DNA of 64,000 bases, from the NCBI GenBank assembly GCA_003550325.1, contig QKWP01000660.1, positions 184,821-248,820 of the forward strand. The letters run 5' to 3'. Shown here one piece after another: positions 38,035-49,936 of this stretch. This DNA is from Gigaspora rosea (taxonomy: Eukaryota > Glomeromycota > Glomeromycetes > Diversisporales > Gigasporaceae). Position numbers and translations under genes: made by a program. The notes under the pieces were generated by a model. It saw only the letters and a program-made list of their open reading frames with translations, did not search any database and was not told the DNA's origin. Positions within the stretch are counted from its first letter, which is position 1. Each line of letters starts with the position of its first letter.

Positions 38035-39311
38035 ATTTTCAAAAGATATTAAGATGACGATGATATAAAAAGATGATGTTGAAAGTTTTTGATAGATCTG
38101 TGAGTAAAAAGGGTGCCTTTATAAAAGAAAATTAAGACAAAGAGTCTCATTAAAATAAGACTGCACAAGCTACAAAGCATATAAAGGAGATACCATGTTA
38201 GAATCAATAAAATCATCATATTCTTTGAAATTTCTGTAATTGAACAGGTGCAGGTCTTCTATTGACGTCAATAACAAAGAAATAGGGAGAAGATCTCCTC
38301 CAATCAAATCCCTAAATTGGAATTCATGAATAGATGCGAAGCATAATTTTTATAAAATCGGGGTAATAAATCCGTGATTACTGTAATTAAATTAACGTAT
38401 TGTTGCCTACGAAAATTTAGGATGGTTACACAAGAAACATAAAAATCATAATACAAATTTACAATTTGGCTTTTTTATGGTTTTTGTGTAACCGTTCTAT
38501 AACCGTCCTATAACTTTCGGATTTTTTTCATATGCAACTGCGACCTGTGCATTAAATGTATACACGCAGTAACCTGTTAGTTTACTGCTCAGCCAATCCA
38601 AACTTCATATAGTTAATTCAAAACTTTAAACAATACTAACACTATTCGAAAATGTGTTTGAGCACGCTTTTGCATTATTTTATTCTTATTTTTATTTTAA
38701 ATTTCCGTATTTAAAATTTTCAATGACTAATATTAGCCTCAAATTAAGTAATATGTAGCATATTTTCTTACTCATAGTAAAATTCTAATTAGACATTTCG
38801 CAAATATTGGCTCCATTTAATTAATATACATATAATTAAAGGTCTAATAATCCATATATATACTGAAATGAATATTTGAATATAAATAATTCATTGGATA
38901 TTCAATGAATATCTATTGTCTAATAAAATGATTAAAAGTGCAAGATCAAGTGTCAATTTATAACACAAACTTGTATGAATCCAAAGCAAATAAATGAGAT
39001 CTTTATCTATTTATATGACTTGCAAGTATAAAGATCGCTTGTTAACTTGTTATCTAAAATCAGCAATTAGTTCGACTTCATAATATTACCTCAATTCATT
39101 ATTTTTCTGAATCAATTAATCTATTTCATGATCCTTAATATTTAATGAATAATTAATGAATATTCGAATATTCTTTCGAAATTTACTGCCGAAATATTCG
39201 GATATTGAGAAGATTGAATAAATGAATATTCGAATACTTATGTTTAACCGGCTCAGACCTATACATGTAGCATTGTGTTATAAAGTCTTAGATGGAATAG
39301 TATTATCATTA
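38035..39311. other. Upstream region of the AAA gene and AT-rich spacer
   Basis: The first few hundred bases probably contain the promoter, but no element was assigned. TGACGTCA at 38265-38272 is a perfect CRE/ATF-type palindrome, of unknown relevance. Toward 39170 there are AATATTCGAATATT-like repeats. No gene. Confidence 0.4.
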
Positions 39312-39533
39312 GGCCACGCAAAGTTAATTTTTCGTTTTGCATAACTCGCCGACCCAATTTTTCCAAAATAAAAATTTTTAAATTCCTATTTTGCCAATTA
39401 TCCATTTAATTTTTTATCCGGTGTCACCCGATGATGACCTTTTTTCCGGAATTACCCGATAGGTCCGATAAAAAAAAAACCAAAATTTTCTGATTCCATG
39501 TTATGCAAACCGATGAATTAACTTTGCGTGACC
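39312..39533. mobile_element. PIF/Harbinger-like MITE, 222 bp, TSD TTA
   Basis: Inverted ends GGCCACGCAAAGTTAAT and (right, inward) GGTCACGCAAAGTTAAT, extending to TTTGCATAAC on both sides. TTA flanks both ends (39309-39311, 39534-39536). A 3-bp TWA duplication is typical of PIF/Harbinger. Degraded relatives lie near 12410, 14407 and 16590-16770, and a lone end lies at 39550. Confidence 0.78.
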
Positions 39534-39545
39534 TTAAATGCGAAA

Positions 39546-39571
39546 CATGAATTAATTTAAGCCACGCAAAG

Positions 39572-39606
<35 letters not shown>

Positions 39607-39610
39607 AAAC
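39546..39610. repeat. Truncated MITE end and T/A homopolymer
   Basis: AAGCCACGCAAAG repeats the terminus of the adjacent MITE, then runs into a T-run and a long A-run to 39610. On the minus strand the A-run is not in the position of a poly(A) tail for the decayed ORF next to it. Confidence 0.55.
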
Positions 39611-40640
39611 TCTCCTCATTAGATGTATCACGTATAGGTTGAATTGGTTCTTCTATATCCGTTGGATTGCTAGTATAATTGTTAGGAGTAGTGTCAGTAG
39701 AATTACTAGAGGTATTATCTATATCCATTGAAGAGTGTTGTAAATCTTCAGTTGAAGTAAGTGGTCCAAGAGTTAAAAAAAGAGGATTTTAAATTACTAG
39801 AATAAATATGTTTAACAGATGGTTGGGTTTGAGAAGGTTGAAAAGTTTTATTTGTATTAATATTAGAGAGTGAGTTTGCTAAAGATTGGGTAGAAAGAAC
39901 AGTAGGGAAGTGGATGTTAATATAGCTGAAGAAGTAGTATGGATTGATGAATTAAAGGTTGTTGTTTGGGATCTCCTTGGGATGATTGTGAGGTATTTTG
40001 TAAATTTTAAAAAATTGAAGTCAGATTTTTTCTAGATTCTTCAAGATGAGTAAATGAGGTAGTTAAAGAAGTAGTAGTTGAGAGAGAAGAAGAGGATGTT
40101 GGTAATAGAGTAGCACAATTTTATGATAAACTTTCTTGTCAACAAGAACATAGCTTTCATTTGGGTGGTGTTTATTGTTATAAACACTGCAGGTAATTGA
40201 TTTAGAGCTTTTAGGACATGTATGTTGAAATAGTTGAAATTTAGATGAGGGTGGAATATTTTAATAAGTTCAACAGTTTTGCTATTTTGTTTTTTTCCTA
40301 TTGCAATTTGAGTAAATCCTTTATGCGGTTGATAGGTATTGTTTTGAACTGAAATGAATTTTGTATAAGATTTACAGCATAAGTATGTACCTACTGATAT
40401 TGTTGAAGGAGCATGAAAAAAGTATATTGATTTATTAGTTCTAGTAGCTCTAGTATAGCAAGTAGTTGGTTTCTAGTTTGGAAAAATTGCTTTTATATTA
40501 TCTTCTTGTTCATCTTCAAAGAAAGCAATACCAAAGCTTTATGCATGATAAGTATAAAAGTAATTAAGATCAATAGTATCCAGGCTTGTTGAGTTAATGT
40601 TGGCATATTGAAATAGTTTTGCAATAAAAAAGTATATAGA
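39610..40640 (-). pseudogene. Decayed ORF1-like retroelement protein
   Basis: On the minus strand, long readable pieces are broken by a few stops. From about 40590: TIDLNYFYTYHA, then FGIAFFEDEQEDNIKAIFPN, KPTTCYTRATRTNKSIYFF and GTYLCCKSYTKFISVQNN. After a shift comes FQHTCPKSSKSITCSVYNNK (Cys/His-rich). The tail, near 39780-39610, is Ser/Thr/Asn/Pro-rich: TLGPLTSTEDLQHSSMDID. A nucleic-acid-binding ORF1 of a LINE-like element would look like this, but the family call is an inference. Confidence 0.5.
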
Positions 40641-41015
40641 ATATAAAAATGATAAAAAAAACAAGATAAAGTAAAATAAATTTAAAAATTTTTAATAAGA
40701 AAGAGAGTATTGGATTATATAGTTAGAGTGGCTTAATAGAGGGTAAAAAGAGCTTCACAATGAGGTAAAAATTATTTTGTATAATGTTGCACTAATAAAA
40801 GGGCTTGTAGTTATACTAAAATAATAAGTAGCTTGTGTAGCTTGTGTAATTATAGCTTGTGGGGCTAGCATAGCTAGTGTAGTACAAGGTTGCTTTGTGT
40901 AGCTTTAATATGGTTGGTGCAAAGAGGTTACTTTGTACAAATTAAATAAATACTAATTTGTAAAACTTTAAATTTGTGTAAATTTTGTAATAATTAATTT
41001 GAGGAAAGTTATATT
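40641..41015. other. Spacer
   Basis: Contains repeated GTGTAGCTTG/AGCTTGTG motifs at 40800-40910. No gene. Confidence 0.4.
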
Positions 41016-41313
41016 AGGACCCTGGATATCTCTCATATAGGTCATAACAGGATTTTGGCCAATTTTGACCTAATTTGCTGAAAATGACAAAATCTATTTA
41101 TTTAAATAACTTTTGTTTCAGTGATCAGAATTGAATGAACATTTTTTTATTAGATACACCTCACTGAGAGCTTCATTTTAAAAAAAAGTTCATACAAATT
41201 GGACCACTAGATGCCATGATAATTGCCAAAAACTGTTTTTTTGCTTCTCAAATTTCAGGGGTTTTTGCTGAAATGCATAACATATGACCTCTGTACTATA
41301 TGCCGGGGGTCCT
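41016..41313. mobile_element. hAT-type MITE (AGGACCC family), TSD GTTATATT
   Basis: 298 bp with ends AGGACCCTGGATATCTCTCA and, right inward, AGGACCCCCGGCATATAGTA. The 8-bp duplication GTTATATT is exact at 41008-41015 and 41314-41321. It is an inverted full-length copy of the element at 53868-54164. Confidence 0.9.
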
Positions 41314-41387
41314 GTTATATTTATAACAACGTGTTATATAGCACCTTTTGCAATATCTTAAAAACATACTAAGTAAATGGGTGTAGG

Positions 41388-41614
41388 CAGTGTTTAAAAT
41401 TTAATGTTCTTAGTGTTCTCAGAGAACATTCAACAATTTTTATGAACATGAATTATTGGAAAATGTTTTCTATTTGAAAACATTTAATAAAATTTTTTAA
41501 TATTAAAAAATTTTTGATTTTCTAATACTGAGAACATTAAAAAATTTTTGAGAACATTAAAATTTTAAAAATGTTTTTTGAGAACATAAAATCAAATTTG
41601 AATTTTAAACACTG
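41388..41614. mobile_element. hAT-type MITE, 227 bp, TSD GGTGTAGG
   Basis: Ends CAGTGTTTAAAATTTAATGT and, right inward, CAGTGTTTAAAATTCAAATT. The 8-bp duplication GGTGTAGG is exact at 41380-41387 and 41615-41622. The interior repeats GAGAACATT-type motifs. It may sit inside another element, since ACGTGTTATATAGCACC at 41329 is inverted relative to GGGTGTTATATAACATG near 41768. Confidence 0.88.
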
Positions 41615-41960
41615 GGTGTAGGTATTCAAAGTAAAAATAATCAGTGCTCATGAAAACTTTATAGAAACTGAAATTAGAACCTACTATGCCTTATATCTAA
41701 TATATATTGTATAATAAAAAATTTTTACTTATCTTAAAACTGGACCCTAACCCTAAGTAAGACATATAGGGTGTTATATAACATGGGTGTTATGAATATA
41801 ATATTCCTTAATTTGATTTAGTATAATTATAAGAGAATCACTAAAATTTGGAGCTTGTAAAAGTGGGTTATACAGTAGAGAGTTATACAAAAAATGAATT
41901 TAATTACAATCCGGATATGATCAACAGTATTTTTATATTAGATTTTGGAGCAAATTCCTA

Positions 41961-42628
41961 TCCCTTGCTTTGTTACGCAGGCATATTTGCCTGCGAAAAT
42001 TTTAAAATTTTAAATTTTTTAAATAAAACCTTAAATATTAATTTTAATATTAATTTTAGCTATATACTTTCTAAGTAAAAATTATAATATTAGTTCTGTT
42101 TTATCAACTTTATTATAAAATTTTTTTAAAATTATTAAAAAACTTTGGTGTAATAAAAGTTTAAAGTTTCTGTTTTGGAACTTTTACTATAGAAATTTTC
42201 TTTAGGTTTTCTCAAATTTTATATGTTTCCATCTATAAAAAAAATTTTTACTTTTAATACAAGTCTTAATTTTTACAAGTAAATCATATAAAGTCAAATA
42301 ATGAAAGTTGTCATCCTTTATATAAACTACAATATTGTATTAGAAACTATATTTTTAAAACCAATATTTAAAGAATTCGCCAAGATATTGTAAAATATTT
42401 TTTTGGTTAAAAAATTTCTTTAAAATTTAATATTTTCAGCTTATAAGCAATATAAACTTTTTGTCTTATAATATAAATTTAAATAATTCAAAAATATAAT
42501 TCTTGTTATTAAATATAATAATACCAAATTTTATTTAAATATTTTAAATGATTAAAAAAATAGATCAGAGGTATATTTATAGTAATTTTACAGGCAAATT
42601 TGCCTGCGAAGTAGTACAAACTAAGGGA
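41961..42628. mobile_element. TA-flanked MITE, 668 bp
   Basis: Ends TCCCTTGCTTTGT and, right inward, TCCCTTAGTTTGT. Each is followed by a short palindrome GCAGGCATATTTGCCTGC (left) or GCAGGCAAATTTGCCTG (right). TA flanks both sides. No gene. Confidence 0.72.
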
Positions 42629-42645
42629 TAATATTTCATTATATG

Positions 42646-43005
42646 CTGGAATCTGGGAATCGTCCAATGATAAGTAATTTTTTTATTAAGTTAACAGCCA
42701 AAGTCAAATAATTGAAAGTTGTAGAGCTCACTGAGACACATCTAATATAGTAAGATTATTCAAATTGGTCTAGTAGATACTGAGATATTACTAAAAAACA
42801 ATTGGCTGTCTATATAAAATTTTGATAAAAATTTTATATAGTTAGCCAATTGTTTTTTAGTAATATATTAGTATCTACTAGACTAATATGGATGATCTAA
42901 CTAGATTAGATCATCTCAGTAAGCTCTACAACTTTCAATTATTTGACTTTGGCTATTAATTTAATAAAAAAATTACTAATCATTTGGACGACGCTCAGAT
43001 TCCAG
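42646..43005. repeat. Palindromic fold-back element, 360 bp
   Basis: Arms of about 170 bases, starting CTGGAATCTG and ending CAGATTCCAG, enclose a short loop near 42825-42835. Arm segments such as AAAGTTGTAGAGCT and GAGACACATCTAAT are shared with the fold-back at 51427-52287, so the two belong to one family. Confidence 0.75.
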
Positions 43006-43033
43006 TTTATAATAAAAATTTATATTGTACTTA

Positions 43034-44897
43034 GGGTTCCTAAGTTCAGTTCAGTTCAATAGATGTTCAGGTTCAATGATCCTGAATCTGAACCTGAACC
43101 TGCTCTAAAAGTTCAATACTGAACTGAACCTGAACTTAAAATTATTGAACATGAACATGAACCTGAACTTAAAAAAAGTTCAGTTCAGGTTCAGTTCAAG
43201 GTTCATGAACATGTTCAGGTTCATAATATATGCACATGTTTACCTAAATCACAAAGTTAGGATCAATTAGTAAAATTTAGAAAATCATAAAAATTTGCAT
43301 AATTTTATTAATAAAATTATACAAATTTCTATGTAGTGTTCCTATGAACCTGAACTGAACTGAACTTAGGTCAAGTTCAGGTTCAGGTTCAGGTTCAGTA
43401 TTGAACCTGAACCTGAACATTTTTTAAAACATGTTCAGGTTCAGGTTCAGTATTGAACTTTTAGAGCTGGTTCAGGTTCAGTTCAGGTTCAGTTCATAAG
43501 TTCATGAACATGTTCAGGTTCAGTCTGGTGTTCATATGAACTAGTAATTCTAGGTTTGGGTCCGGGTTTGGTCTGGTCCAGACCAGACTCAAATTCTAAA
43601 TTTTATTATTAAAACTTTATACTAAACTCAAACTCAATCATAAGTTTGGTCGGGCTAGTCCAAATTTTGCAAACTAGTTTGAATCTGAATAAAAATATAT
43701 GTATTTTTTGATACTGAACAAGTTTACTTAGAGTGAGAAGTATAAATCAGTTAGTAAAATTTAAAGAATCATAGTATTTTGTATAATTTTATTAATAAAA
43801 TTATACAAATTTCTATGATTCTCTAAATTTTACTAATTGATCATAACTTCTTGATATAAGTAAACTTGTTTAGCACCAAAAAATACATCATATCGGTATA
43901 TTTTATTTTATTTTCCTTAAAATTTGCGTTAAAGATGCTTAATTTTGAATTTTTGATGAAAATTTTCAAAATTAAGCATCTTTTCTTCAAATTTTAAGAA
44001 AAGTAAAATAAAATATGCCGATTTGATGTATTTTTTGGTGCTTAACAAGTTTACTTAGTGCAAGAAGTTATGATCAATTAGTAAAATTTAGAGAATCATA
44101 GAAATTTGTATAATTTTATTAATAAAATTATACAAATTTCTATGATTCTCTAAATTTTACTAATTGATCATAACTTCTTGATCTAAGTAAACTTGTTTAG
44201 CACCAAAAAATACATCATTTCGGTATATTTTATTTTATTTTCCTTAAAATTTGCGTCAAAGATGCTTAATTTTGAATTTTTGATGAAAATTTCCAAAATT
44301 AAGCATCTTTTCTTCAAATTTTAAGAAAAGTAAAATAAAATATGCCGATTTGATGTATTTTTTGGTGCTTAACAAGTTTACTTAGTGCAAGAAGTTATGA
44401 TCAATTAGTAAAATTTAGAGAATCTGTATAATTTTATTAATAAAATTATACAAATTTCTATGATTCTCTAAATTTTACTAACTGATTTATACTTCTCACT
44501 CTAAGTAAACTTGTTCAGTATCAAAAAATACATATATTTTTATTCAGATTCAAACTAGTTTGCAAAATTTGAACTAACCCGACCAAACTTATAATTGAAA
44601 TTGAGTTTAGTATAAAGTTTAATAATAAAATTTAGAATTTGAGTCTGGTCTGGACCAGACCAAACCCGGACCCAAACCTAGAATTACTAGTTCATATGAA
44701 CACCAGACTGAACCTGAACATGTTCATGAACTTATGAACTGAACCTGAACTGAACCTGAACAAGCACTAAAAGTTCAATACTGAACCTGAACCTGAACAT
44801 GTTTTAAAAAAAGTTCAGGTTCAGGTTCAATACTGAACCTGAACCTGAACCTGAACTTGACCTAAGTTCAGTTCAGTTCAGGTTCATATGAACACTA
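43034..44897. repeat. 1.9-kb nested palindrome with GGTTCA repeats
   Basis: The main palindrome spans about 43337-44897 with its centre near 44120 (GTATAATTTTATTAATAAAA region). Arms are about 780 bases. Outer arm parts are GGTTCA/TGAACC hexamer runs; inner parts are TAGGTTTGGGTCCGGGTTTG and tandem inverted copies of an AAGTTTACTTAG..TTAGTAAAATTTAGAGAATC module. 43034-43336 is an extra partial copy. ATTGTACTTA flanks the whole (43024-43033 and 44898-44907). No gene. Confidence 0.8.
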
Positions 44898-44907
44898 ATT
44901 GTACTTA

Positions 44908-45909
44908 ACCCCAAAACTTACTCTAGTCCCAATATAGTAACACTGCTGATTATATCTGAATGAGTAAAAAATAAAAAAAGAGACAAAGTAAATTTGAATA
45001 GAGTTGAGACAAATTTTAAAATAACTTTGTTAATTTTTATACTATAGTGATCTATTATAACTTGTTTTGAAGAGAAATTTTGGTCTAATACTTTTTCTAA
45101 ATTTGTAAATAAAAATTAAAAGATGGTTTTAGAGAAATTTAAAAAACTCAATTTGGGAGACCTAAAGGCCAACAAGTAAATTTTCTTGTTGAGCTTATCT
45201 ATTATTTGTTTAAAATGAAACTTAGTTATTATATTATAAAATTGTGTATAGATCAAGATTTTTGAAAATAAAAATATGTTAAATTAATAAATTCTAAGTT
45301 ATAGTAATTTTTTGAGCAGAAAAGTTGAATAATGTTTGTGTACAAATGATAAACAGAGAAAGTTTTTTTTTAATTAATATTTATAAATATTTATAATATT
45401 CATAATATTTATAATATTTATGAATACTGTTATTCTATATAAGCACCTCCTATATAAGCACATTTTTTTATAGGCACTTTTATTTCTTGAACCAACTACA
45501 TTAGTGAATTATATATATGTAATCTTACATAAGTTATTATGGCCGTAATATTTCAAAATCTTATGATCGATATATATATTATATATTTTATTACAAAATA
45601 TTATAGAATTTATTTTGAAATATTTCAAAATATATTTCAAAATATTGCAAAATAAGCTAATAAAAAAATGCAAATCATCCCTTTGGGAGTTGCAAAAAGT
45701 AATATTTCGCATATTGTATAATGTTTTCCTATTGTTTTGCAATATTTTAGCAAATTTTCACAAATTTTCAAAATTTTTTAAAAAATAAATAAATGATATA
45801 CGTATTTACATAATCATGCTTTTTACAGGTTTTCACAATATTTCACAAGGTTTCACAATTTAACATAAAATTTTATATTTTTATTTATTATTATGAAGTT
45901 TAATATGCT
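44908..45909. other. AT-rich spacer with AATATTT-type repeats
   Basis: 45380-45650 contains TTTATAATATTTATGAAT and TTTCAAAATATTTC repeats, which occur again in inverted orientation at 53240-53540. No gene. Confidence 0.45.
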
Positions 45910-46401
45910 TCGCACCCATGTGATGTGCTTGTATATCGCACCCTAATTGATTGGCTAAATTTGCAGATCATTATTTTTTTAAAAAAAAACTATTTTTGAT
46001 AAAATTCTTTAGATTAAGAATTAGTCTATGAAATTTTAAGAAAAGTCTTAAATTTTTTTGCGCCTATATGCAAAATTTAGTGCTGAACAAGTTTACATAG
46101 TCGAACTGGAAAGATTGTCTTAATAAAATTTAGAGAAATCATCAAAAAACAAGTTAAAAAAATGAAAAATTGCGAATATCTTTAAATTTTATTAAGATAA
46201 CCTTTTTACTTCGACTAAGTAAACTTGTTCAGCACAAAATTTTGCATATAGGCGCAAAAAAATTTAAGAATTTTCTAGTAAACCTACTATACTAACCCTA
46301 ACCTAAAAATTTTCACAATAATTTATTTTTTTAAAAATAACGATCTACAAATTTAGCCAATCAAATTAGGGTGCGATATATAAGCACATCGCAGGGTGCG
46401 A
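45910..46401. repeat. Palindromic element, 492 bp
   Basis: Arms start TCGCACCCATGTGATGTGCTT and, right inward, TCGCACCCTGCGATGTGCTT. Matching inner blocks include GATTGGCTAAATTTG and AAGTTTACTTAGTCGAA. Flanks AATATGCT and GATATGCA agree in six of eight bases, a possible old 8-bp duplication. Confidence 0.7.
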
Positions 46402-46855
46402 GATATGCATTTATTCTATTATTATTATGGTCCAGTGCATAAAGATTTGTATCTCAAAAAGTTTTGTAATTTTAACTCTTAGTAAAGGTTTTTATATTTT
46501 TGATTAATTATTAAAATTTTTTTAATATCAAATAAAATAGGTTTTAATCTAACTTATATTATTTTTATTGTTTTAACATTGTTTTATTTTAATAATTTTG
46601 CATGTACAATTTGCTGTATTCAAAAAAAAATGATAAATTTTTTTTAAAAAAAAGATATTTTAAATATTTTCGCAACCAATATGCAGTTCTATGAGTTTGT
46701 ACTATGCTATGCATTAATGTGCATATGATAAAGATATGGTTAAAATTTGAGCAAAATTGAATCACTAGTTGTGAAGAAATTAAGCTTTGAAGTGAAGTAA
46801 TTTGATTTTTTTTACTATATACGCATATATATTAATTGAGTAGCAATCAATTAAT
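46402..46855. other. AT-rich spacer
   Basis: Nothing recognised. Confidence 0.4.
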
Positions 46856-47135
46856 TGACAATCACTTCACTGACATAACATTTCACTGACAATTATTTAC
46901 TGACACATTCATTTTACTGACAGTTTATTTCACTGAAGCTCATTTCACCGACAAAGTAATTCTGGTCATTGTCATTAGGGTCATGGTAGAATTAGGTAGA
47001 ATTAGGGCTAAAGTTAGGGTACTTTTTGAAAAAAACTTGTCGGTGAAATGAACTTTGGTGAAACAAACTGTCACTAAAATGAACTTGTCAGCGAGTATTT
47101 GTCAGTAAAATGTTATGTCGGTGAAGTGATTGTCA
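46856..47135. mobile_element. MITE with CACTGACA repeats
   Basis: Ends TGACAATCACTTCACTGACA and, right inward, TGACAATCACTTCACCGACA. Multiple spaced copies of TTTCACTGACA occur along both arms, inverted about the centre. No clear target duplication. Confidence 0.7.
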
Positions 47136-47667
47136 GCGAAATAATATGGATCCATATAAATTACTATAAATTACTATAGTAAATTATATAGTAAATATTG
47201 TTAAAAAAAGTTACTATTAATAAATTTTTTTTATTTTATCAATAAAATAATCAAAATAATTTATTTTTATTAATCTGGTAACCTAATAAGTACATTAAAT
47301 TAAAAAAATCAAAAATTAATTTGTACAAAAAATATTTAAATTAGAGCTATTTGAGGTACAAACCTTTTTGTACTGGACTATATACTATATCGGCGGATTT
47401 ATAGAATTGAAATTGGGCCCTAAAAATGGTCCCCAAAATTTGATTGTTTACAAAAATCATTGGTCAGATGATGATCAGATGATCAACAAATAACTGATCA
47501 ATATAAATAAACCCATTAGATAAGCACCAACCCATTAGATCTTAGAGATAAGGTAATTTGATTTGCAAAATTATATGAAAATCGGGGGTCTTAAAAAAAG
47601 GTCCAATTGTGTAAATTTGCTGATATGCATTATATTTTATATTTATTAAAAAGAAGTTTGCTATTTA
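47136..47667. other. AT-rich spacer
   Basis: No gene or boundary seen. Confidence 0.4.
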
Positions 47668-47899
47668 TTGCTAGTGGTGATCATCACCATTGTATATTTT
47701 GTATTTTTAAATTTTGTCAATAAAATCGCCTTGGAGGCTCTAACAAAAAAAAATTCTCGTAAAATTTTAGCATAAACTATACCTCTCTGCCCCATTCCAG
47801 TTCTTATTATAACCTTAATATATCAAATTTTAATTTTTATTTTGGCAAAAAACTTTTTATTAATTTTTGTTAATCACTGGTGATGATCACCACTGGCAA
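47668..47899. mobile_element. TA-flanked MITE, 232 bp
   Basis: Ends TTGCTAGTGGTGATCATCAC and, right inward, TTGCCAGTGGTGATCATCAC, with TA on both sides. The interior is a diverged copy of the core in the MITE at 21125 (GGAGGCTCTAACAAAAAAAA, CCCCATTCCAG). Confidence 0.75.
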
Positions 47900-48639
47900 T
47901 AAGTAGTAATTTTCTATTAAAATACATATTACATACTTTATTATACATTATTTTATAGTATTATTTTATATTGCTACAAATATTTTAAACTACTTTTGCA
48001 CTTTATTGCATCTAATTTTATTACTATATACAAAAAACTAGCCCATACAGTTAGCTATTATTTTTGTTTCTTGTTTTCTATTAAGTTTGTTTTGCTATTT
48101 TTTTTGTTTTGGCTATAATCTTCATTTTGTTTTCTTTTTCTAAATATTTTCTAAAAATAGTAAAGAAGTAAAAAAAAAATAAAAAACATTCTCAGAAGTG
48201 TTGGTATTCTTGCAAATTGCCAATAAAATCTAGTACAGGACCCCGGACATCTATGATTTAGATCGTATTTTTTTTAGCAAATTGGACCAAATTTGGTTAA
48301 AGGACCAAATTTAAATTTTAGCAAATTAAGATCAATTCAGATAATAGTCCCATTTTTAGTTTTGTCAAAATGGTCAGATTTTCGTATTGTTATATTTATT
48401 TTTTGTCGAATTATCCCTTTTTTGGGAAGGATAAACATTGGAAAAATAAAAATATTAATAATTTAAAATTGCAAAAAACGCGTTTTTTTAATTTTTTTTT
48501 TGCATTTTAATTTTTTTATTTATAAAATTCAAAAACAATAGTGGGAATAAAAATGAATTTCTGGTTATTCCCATAGTATTCCCATAATAAAGAATAACCA
48601 GAATTTACTTTTATTCTGCATATATTTATGTACGTACAC

Positions 48640-49460
48640 TACTTTTATCTTATTTTATTTATTAATATATCAGGTATTGTTTTTTTTAATTTTTTTAACT
48701 TTTTTTAAATTTTTTTTTTAAATTTTTTTTTTTTTAATATTAATATTTTTTTAACTTCTTTTTCTTTTTTTAATGTTTTTTTTCTTTTAACTATCATTTT
48801 TTTTACAATGTTTTTTAATTTTTAAATTTTATTTATTTTTTTTTATAACGCTTTTTTTTATTACAATGTTTTTTTATTTTTTTATTTTTTTTTCTTTTAA
48901 TTATTTTTTTGACTTTTTTTTAATTTGTTTTTTAAAATTATTTTATTTTTTTAAATATTTTTTTAAGCGTTTTTCTTTTTTATTTTTTTTTGTTTTATCG
49001 ATTTTTTTTAGTTTTTTTTTATTTTAATTTTTTTACTTATTTTTCGTTTATTTTAAATTATTTTTTTAGTTTATTATTTATTTTTATTATTTTTTTTTAA
49101 TTTTAAATTAATTATATTTTATTTTTTTTAATTTTATTTATTTAATTTTTTTAAACATTTTTTTTAACATTTTATTTTATTTTGTTTTATCAATTTTTTT
49201 TTTATTTTAATTTTTTTAATTATTTTTTGTTTATTTTAAATTATTTTTTTATTTTTATTATTTATTTTTATTATTTTTTTTTAATTTTAAATTATTTATT
49301 TTTTATTTTTTTTTAATTTTTATTTATTTTAATTTTTTTATACATTTTTTTTAATGTTTTTTTTTATTTAAAAGTTTTTTTTTATTTAAATATATTTTTT
49401 TTATTTAAATGTTTTTTTTTATTTAAATGCTTTTTTTTATTTAAATGTTTTTTTAATTTA
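48640..49460. repeat. Poly(T)-rich low-complexity tract, about 820 bp
   Basis: Almost only T-runs broken by A and occasional C or G, including ordered TTTATTTAAATG units at 49360-49450. Assembly length here is likely unreliable. Confidence 0.85.
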
Positions 49461-49786
49461 TTACCAGTAAATTATTTTTTTTTATTGTAACGTACTTTGT
49501 TATATATGATCAGCCAATCATTTTTCAGATTGGCAATCATACTATATAAATAATTTTTTTGATTTTTTTGTTATAATATTAAAAGTCATCATCATTGGTG
49601 CCCAAGATATAAAATAATACTAAAACTGTACTAAAGATAAGTTCTAATTTCTTTTGCTTTATTTGTTTATTTATTTTATTTATTATTATTTACTTTACTT
49701 TTTTTATTTTAGGCTTGTGCTTCACTCAAGTGCTTAAATTGGACACTAAAATGTAGATGAAAATGCCGTAGCCGTCGTTAGAGCCA

Positions 49787-49936
49787 TTATAAACTATACT
49801 TACAAACTGGTAATTTAACATGTTGAGTAAAAGAACAAAGAAGTATGTCGTTAGAACTGTCATAAACTATATACTTACAAACTGGTAATTTAACGTTGAG
49901 TGAAAGAACGAAAAAGTATGTCGTTAGAGCTGTTGT
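49787..49936. repeat. About 75-bp tandem duplication
   Basis: Two copies of CATAAACTATACTTACAAAC..GGTAATTTAAC..GTTGAGT..AAAGAAC..AAGTATGTCGTTAGA in direct orientation, about 93 percent similar by eye. Confidence 0.8.

Noticed and set aside
39590..39610. Poly(A) tail of the decayed ORF1-like element
   Set aside because: The A-run is on the + strand while the ORF is on the minus strand, where it would be a T-run in the wrong orientation.
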